A DNA stretch of 58,226 bases from Selenomonadales bacterium. Lineage in GTDB: Bacteria > Bacillota > Negativicutes > Sporomusales > UBA7701. Position 1 is the first letter of the stretch. Each line of letters begins with the position of its first letter. Positions 56,824 through 58,226 of the stretch are shown here, piece by piece. A program made the translations under genes and the position numbers. A model generated the notes under the pieces. That model saw only the letters and a list, made by a program, of their open reading frames with translations. It was not told the DNA's origin and did not search any database. The stretch lies in assembly GCA_029976065.1 (NCBI GenBank), contig JARKNV010000033.1, positions 1 to 58,226 on the forward strand, written 5' to 3'.

Positions 56824-58050
56824 TTAATCTTTGATTATCCCCCGAATCTCCCTGTGTCGGTCTTTTCTTTCCTGGCGGGCCTCGTCACTATCCCCCGGAT
56901 TTACCACGTCAGTTACTTTGTCCACATCAGTGTCGTGATCCTCTCCTTTCAGGCTGTCGACTAACGCGTTCATACGATTCTTTTCCCACCACCGGCCGGC
57001 CGCAACCCACGGGTATTTTCTCGCTACATATTCCGCGCCGCCTTCCATTACCTTCTGGTCGCCGACATAGTCGGCGAAGTCCTGATACTCATCCCTTCCT
57101 GTGATATGGATAGCTCCGCCGCCGATGAACTTTTTGCCGTCTCCTGGGTATATATTTCCAATTCCTCGTCGGCCTTCGTACATCCTATCAAAGTATGTCT
57201 TGTCTCCAAAATCCTGTTCCGTATAATACTTACCTCTTGTCGTCTCCTTCGCACATTGCGCGAGGAAATGCCTTATCCGCGCCGGTGTTGTTATTTCATA
57301 CTTCCCCAGTACATTGTTCAAATCTCTTACCAAATTGTCATCCACATTCTGCCACCCGAACGCCTTGAGTTGGTCCGCGCCGACATACTGTTTCGGTTGT
57401 TGCGGCGTGACTCCCGTGACCCCGAACAGCATATCCCCGTATGCCCCGCCGTCCGCATACCCGCCCGCATATGGGTTGGCCGCCGTATTCGTCCCTTGCC
57501 CTCCGTCATTCCCTCCCGTAGTGTAGCTCAGCGGCCTTACCGCCTCTCCCCGGCTGGGGGAATTCCCGCCGACCCGGTTTCGCCAGAACGGCCCTTGCCC
57601 CGGCAGCTCCCATCCTTTAATTTCAAAGCCGCCGTCCATAATCTTCGTAATCTTCCCTGTCACCGGGTTATACATAGTATCATGCAAATCCGGTTTCATC
57701 TCTCTTTTTCCGGGCGGCGCGGGCACATACGGTCCGGGATTAAGCTCAGGCATCTCCTCCTCCCCGTTGTCCCAGCCGTTGAGATAGAATTCCTGTCCCT
57801 TGGGGATCGCGCTCTCGTCGTATGGCTGGCCGAACATGCGCAGAATCCGCGCCTTCAGCCCCGGGTCCACCGGCCGGTACACCGTCCGCGTCGGCTGCTG
57901 CGCCTGCTGCCACTCCGCCTCCCGCCGCCGGTCCGCCTCCTCCATCTTAGACAGTTCCCACTCGATGTCCTCGTCATCCATCCCCATCAAGCTGTCCGAA
58001 TACCCCCTCTCCCGCACCCTCCTAAGATACTCTTCCACTCTGCTACCCAT
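56824..58050 (-). CDS. Modular protein with shared N-terminal domain and GH19-like C-terminus
   Basis: 408 residues. Residues 1-207 match the protein at 53586 nearly residue for residue. From about 222 the chain is a GH19 chitinase/lysozyme-like domain: PARIRHFLAQCAKETTRGKYYTEQD (catalytic Glu in the AxET position; the usual His is Lys) and FIGGGAIHITGRDEYQDFADYVG. A charged tail rich in Asp/Lys/Arg ends it. No signal peptide, so delivery needs a dedicated route or lysis. Followed by two exported candidate inhibitors. ATG with GAGGAGGAGAGG. Confidence 0.72.
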   Translation of the reverse strand: MGSRVEEYLRRVRERGYSDSLMGMDDEDIEWELSKMEEADRRREAEWQQAQQPTRTVYRPVDPGLKARILRMFGQPYDESAIPKGQEFYLNGWDNGEEEMPELNPGPYVPAPPGKREMKPDLHDTMYNPVTGKITKIMDGGFEIKGWELPGQGPFWRNRVGGNSPSRGEAVRPLSYTTGGNDGGQGTNTAANPYAGGYADGGAYGDMLFGVTGVTPQQPKQYVGADQLKAFGWQNVDDNLVRDLNNVLGKYEITTPARIRHFLAQCAKETTRGKYYTEQDFGDKTYFDRMYEGRRGIGNIYPGDGKKFIGGGAIHITGRDEYQDFADYVGDQKVMEGGAEYVARKYPWVAAGRWWEKNRMNALVDSLKGEDHDTDVDKVTDVVNPGDSDEARQERKDRHREIRGIIKD

Positions 58051-58226
58051 GTCCTCTCCTCCTCTTTCTTCGCCGTTTTCCGGCGCAAGTCAGCGCCACC
58101 CGTCTAACGGGTGGCTTGCACGAGCCCTAGAAGGGCATAATACTAGCCAGCGCCTAAATGACGCTGGCTTTTCTCTTCGTTCAAGCCATCGGGCACCGAT
58201 TACTTTACGGGATCCCTAAAGGGATT
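58051..58226 (-). other. Leader region of the GH19 protein
   Basis: Contains two stems on the minus strand, GCCAGCGTC/GGCGCTGGC (about 58148-58170, possibly a terminator of an upstream gene) and GCCACCCGTTAGACGGGTGGC (about 58106-58125), then GCGCCGGAAAACGGCG before the ribosome site. A similar GCGCCGAAAACGGC lies before the paralogous gene at 55022, so the leader is also duplicated. Confidence 0.4.

Noticed and set aside
58051..58226. Possible riboswitch (cyclic-di-GMP type) before the GH19 gene
   Set aside because: There are several stems, but the conserved core and tetraloop-receptor sequences of known classes could not be matched, so only a structured leader is reported.

Overview
The window reads as chromosome of a GC-rich, sporulating, diderm Firmicute, most likely a Negativicute of the Sporomusaceae type. 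This is inference from three things: a secreted beta-barrel protein ending in aromatic Phe (41.0 kb), which implies an outer membrane; a Firmicute-style PyrR-attenuated pyr operon in the order pyrB-pyrC-carA-carB-pyrK-pyrD-pyrF-pyrE with the NAD-type PyrK/PyrD pair; and Firmicute-style ribosome binding sites, GTG/TTG starts and a LexA (SOS) box of the Bacillus type. No rRNA genes and no CRISPR array are present. Three tRNA genes (Trp, Gly, Asp) sit at 35.87-36.11 kb.

Layout. 0-1.7 kb: remnant of a phage packaging module (small and broken large terminase) with a small promoter-palindrome-terminator cassette inside the break. 1.8-8.8 kb: housekeeping and envelope genes (DUF1232, thioesterase, phosphodiester glycosidase, polysaccharide deacetylase, LUD protein, cyclophilin, GIY-YIG, MFS). 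8.8-14.1 kb: a purine nucleoside uptake and salvage operon (BMP lipoprotein, ABC ATPase, two permeases, xpt). 14.3-27.4 kb: mixed metabolism and regulators, including a Fur/Zur regulator with ZnuA, a GntR regulator beside a 46-bp palindrome, a Cys-rich putative spore protein, asparaginase, and a ferredoxin-nitroreductase with an XRE-cupin regulator. 27.4-29.7 kb: a compact phage-like early region (ArpU/RinA-like protein, tiny zinc-finger genes, divergent XRE repressor, repeated operators, SOS-box small gene). 29.8-41.7 kb: redox, transport, repair and regulators, the tRNAs, an exported prephenate dehydratase and an outer-membrane barrel. 41.8-51.7 kb: the pyrimidine operon with a tandem double PyrR attenuator. 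51.7-58.2 kb: a lower-GC accessory island.

The most interesting part is the last island. Two proteins share an almost identical N-terminal module of about 205 residues with no signal peptide, then switch abruptly to unrelated cell-wall-hydrolase-like C-terminal domains, one resembling GH19 chitinase/lysozyme and the other a muramidase/chitosanase-like fold. Each is followed by genes for exported proteins: an RsiV-like DUF4163/DUF3298 protein plus an LprI (DUF1311) lysozyme-inhibitor-like protein after the GH19 protein, and a lipoprotein after the other. The layout resembles a polymorphic toxin-immunity locus aimed at the periplasm. A roughly 75-bp conserved sequence module upstream of one of these genes recurs 52 kb away beside a phage-like small gene, and a family of palindromic intergenic repeats flanks the island.

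All calls are by eye from translated sequence and motifs; no database search was run.
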